This document shows, piece after piece, positions 63,823 to 64,000 of a DNA stretch of 64,000 nucleotides; position 1 is the stretch's first letter, and each line of letters begins with the position of its first letter. The stretch covers positions 37,374 through 101,373 of the forward strand of contig NZ_BPQS01000022.1 of the NCBI RefSeq assembly GCF_022179385.1. The letters run 5' to 3'. Position numbers and translations under genes: made by a program. Below the pieces are notes generated by a model. It was not told the DNA's origin and made no database searches. It saw only the letters and a list, made by a program, of their open reading frames with translations. This DNA is from Methylobacterium longum. Lineage in GTDB: Bacteria; Pseudomonadota; Alphaproteobacteria; Rhizobiales; Beijerinckiaceae.

Positions 63823-64000
63823 TCACTCCACCTCGTCGGTGTGGACGTCGAACCGCGCCAGATGCGCGTAGCCGAAATTGGTCGAAATGGCGCAGTCGGT
63901 GGCGTCGCGACCGCGGGCCATGACGATGCGGCCGATGCGCGGGCGGTTGTGCCGGGCGTCGAACGTGTACCAGCGCGGCCCCTCCGGCCCGTGAAGATAG
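63823..64000 (-). CDS. Transglutaminase-like protein, C-terminal part (5' end outside window)
   Basis: The frame is open to the right edge of the window and ends with a stop at 63823-63825. The visible 58 residues read WYTFDARHNRPRIGRIVMAR, GRDATDCAISTNFGYAHLAR and end DVHTDEVE, the typical C-terminus of bacterial transglutaminase-like (cysteine protease fold) proteins, where Asp of TFDAR is the catalytic third residue. The Cys and His lie outside. Neighbours give no clue to its substrate. Confidence 0.8.
   Translation of the reverse strand, partial: YLHGPEGPRWYTFDARHNRPRIGRIVMARGRDATDCAISTNFGYAHLARFDVHTDEVE

Overview
This window looks like chromosome from a high-GC alphaproteobacterium of the Hyphomicrobiales, most probably Methylobacterium or a close relative. 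The basis is protein style: Entner-Doudoroff edd-eda, a phasin, two HWE-family histidine kinases, the heparinase-like/purH pair and acs-DUF485-actP, together with uniformly GC-rich codon use. This is recognition by eye, not a database result. I saw no rRNA, tRNA or CRISPR array.

Layout. 1-3.3 kb: the end of a sensor kinase, its NtrC-type regulator (with an altered GAFTGA loop) and an MFS transporter. 3.3-7.7 kb: a small unknown gene, a secreted type II asparaginase, and edd-eda, which split 6-phosphogluconate into pyruvate and glyceraldehyde 3-phosphate. 7.8-9.6 kb: an HWE sensor kinase. 9.6-12.2 kb: sparse, small genes of unknown role. 12.2-25.9 kb: an iron locus with an AraC regulator, a TonB receptor, a 120-aa protein, an RhtX-type importer, an MFS transporter (probable exporter), and a translationally coupled iucABCD-like synthesis operon for a hydroxamate-citrate siderophore of aerobactin type. 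26.0-26.7 kb: a decayed enoyl-CoA hydratase. 27-32 kb: an RND efflux pair and a TetR regulator. 32-36 kb: a fragment of an SMP-30-like gene, a thioesterase, a MATE exporter and an SDR. 36-45.3 kb (minus strand): an HWE kinase, a UbiB-like kinase, a signal-less binding protein, a large P-loop protein, ilvE and an MsbA-like ABC exporter. 45.4-47 kb: a Spy/CpxP-like protein divergent from a zinc-binding lipocalin-free ABC solute-binding protein (ZnuA type), with a perfect Zur-like palindrome between them. 47.2-50.7 kb: a heparinase-like protein and purH. 51.4-51.8 kb: two tiny membrane proteins. 52.4-58.5 kb: an MHS-type transporter and the acetate-use operon acs-DUF485-actP. 59.2-61.8 kb: a PAS protein that resembles a histidine kinase but lacks the key residues. 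62-64 kb: phasin, a small secreted protein, an L,D-transpeptidase and the end of a transglutaminase-like gene.

The most striking feature is the iron locus. Three of its genes are damaged while the rest are intact. The receptor is split by an IS110-family element near its C-terminus. The AraC regulator is frameshifted in a run of six G. The first synthetase (iucA-like) is frameshifted at a GGG just after its start. The receptor lesion cannot be a base-calling slip. The two homopolymer lesions could be sequencing error, phase variation or real decay. If all are real, the strain would be losing its own siderophore system.
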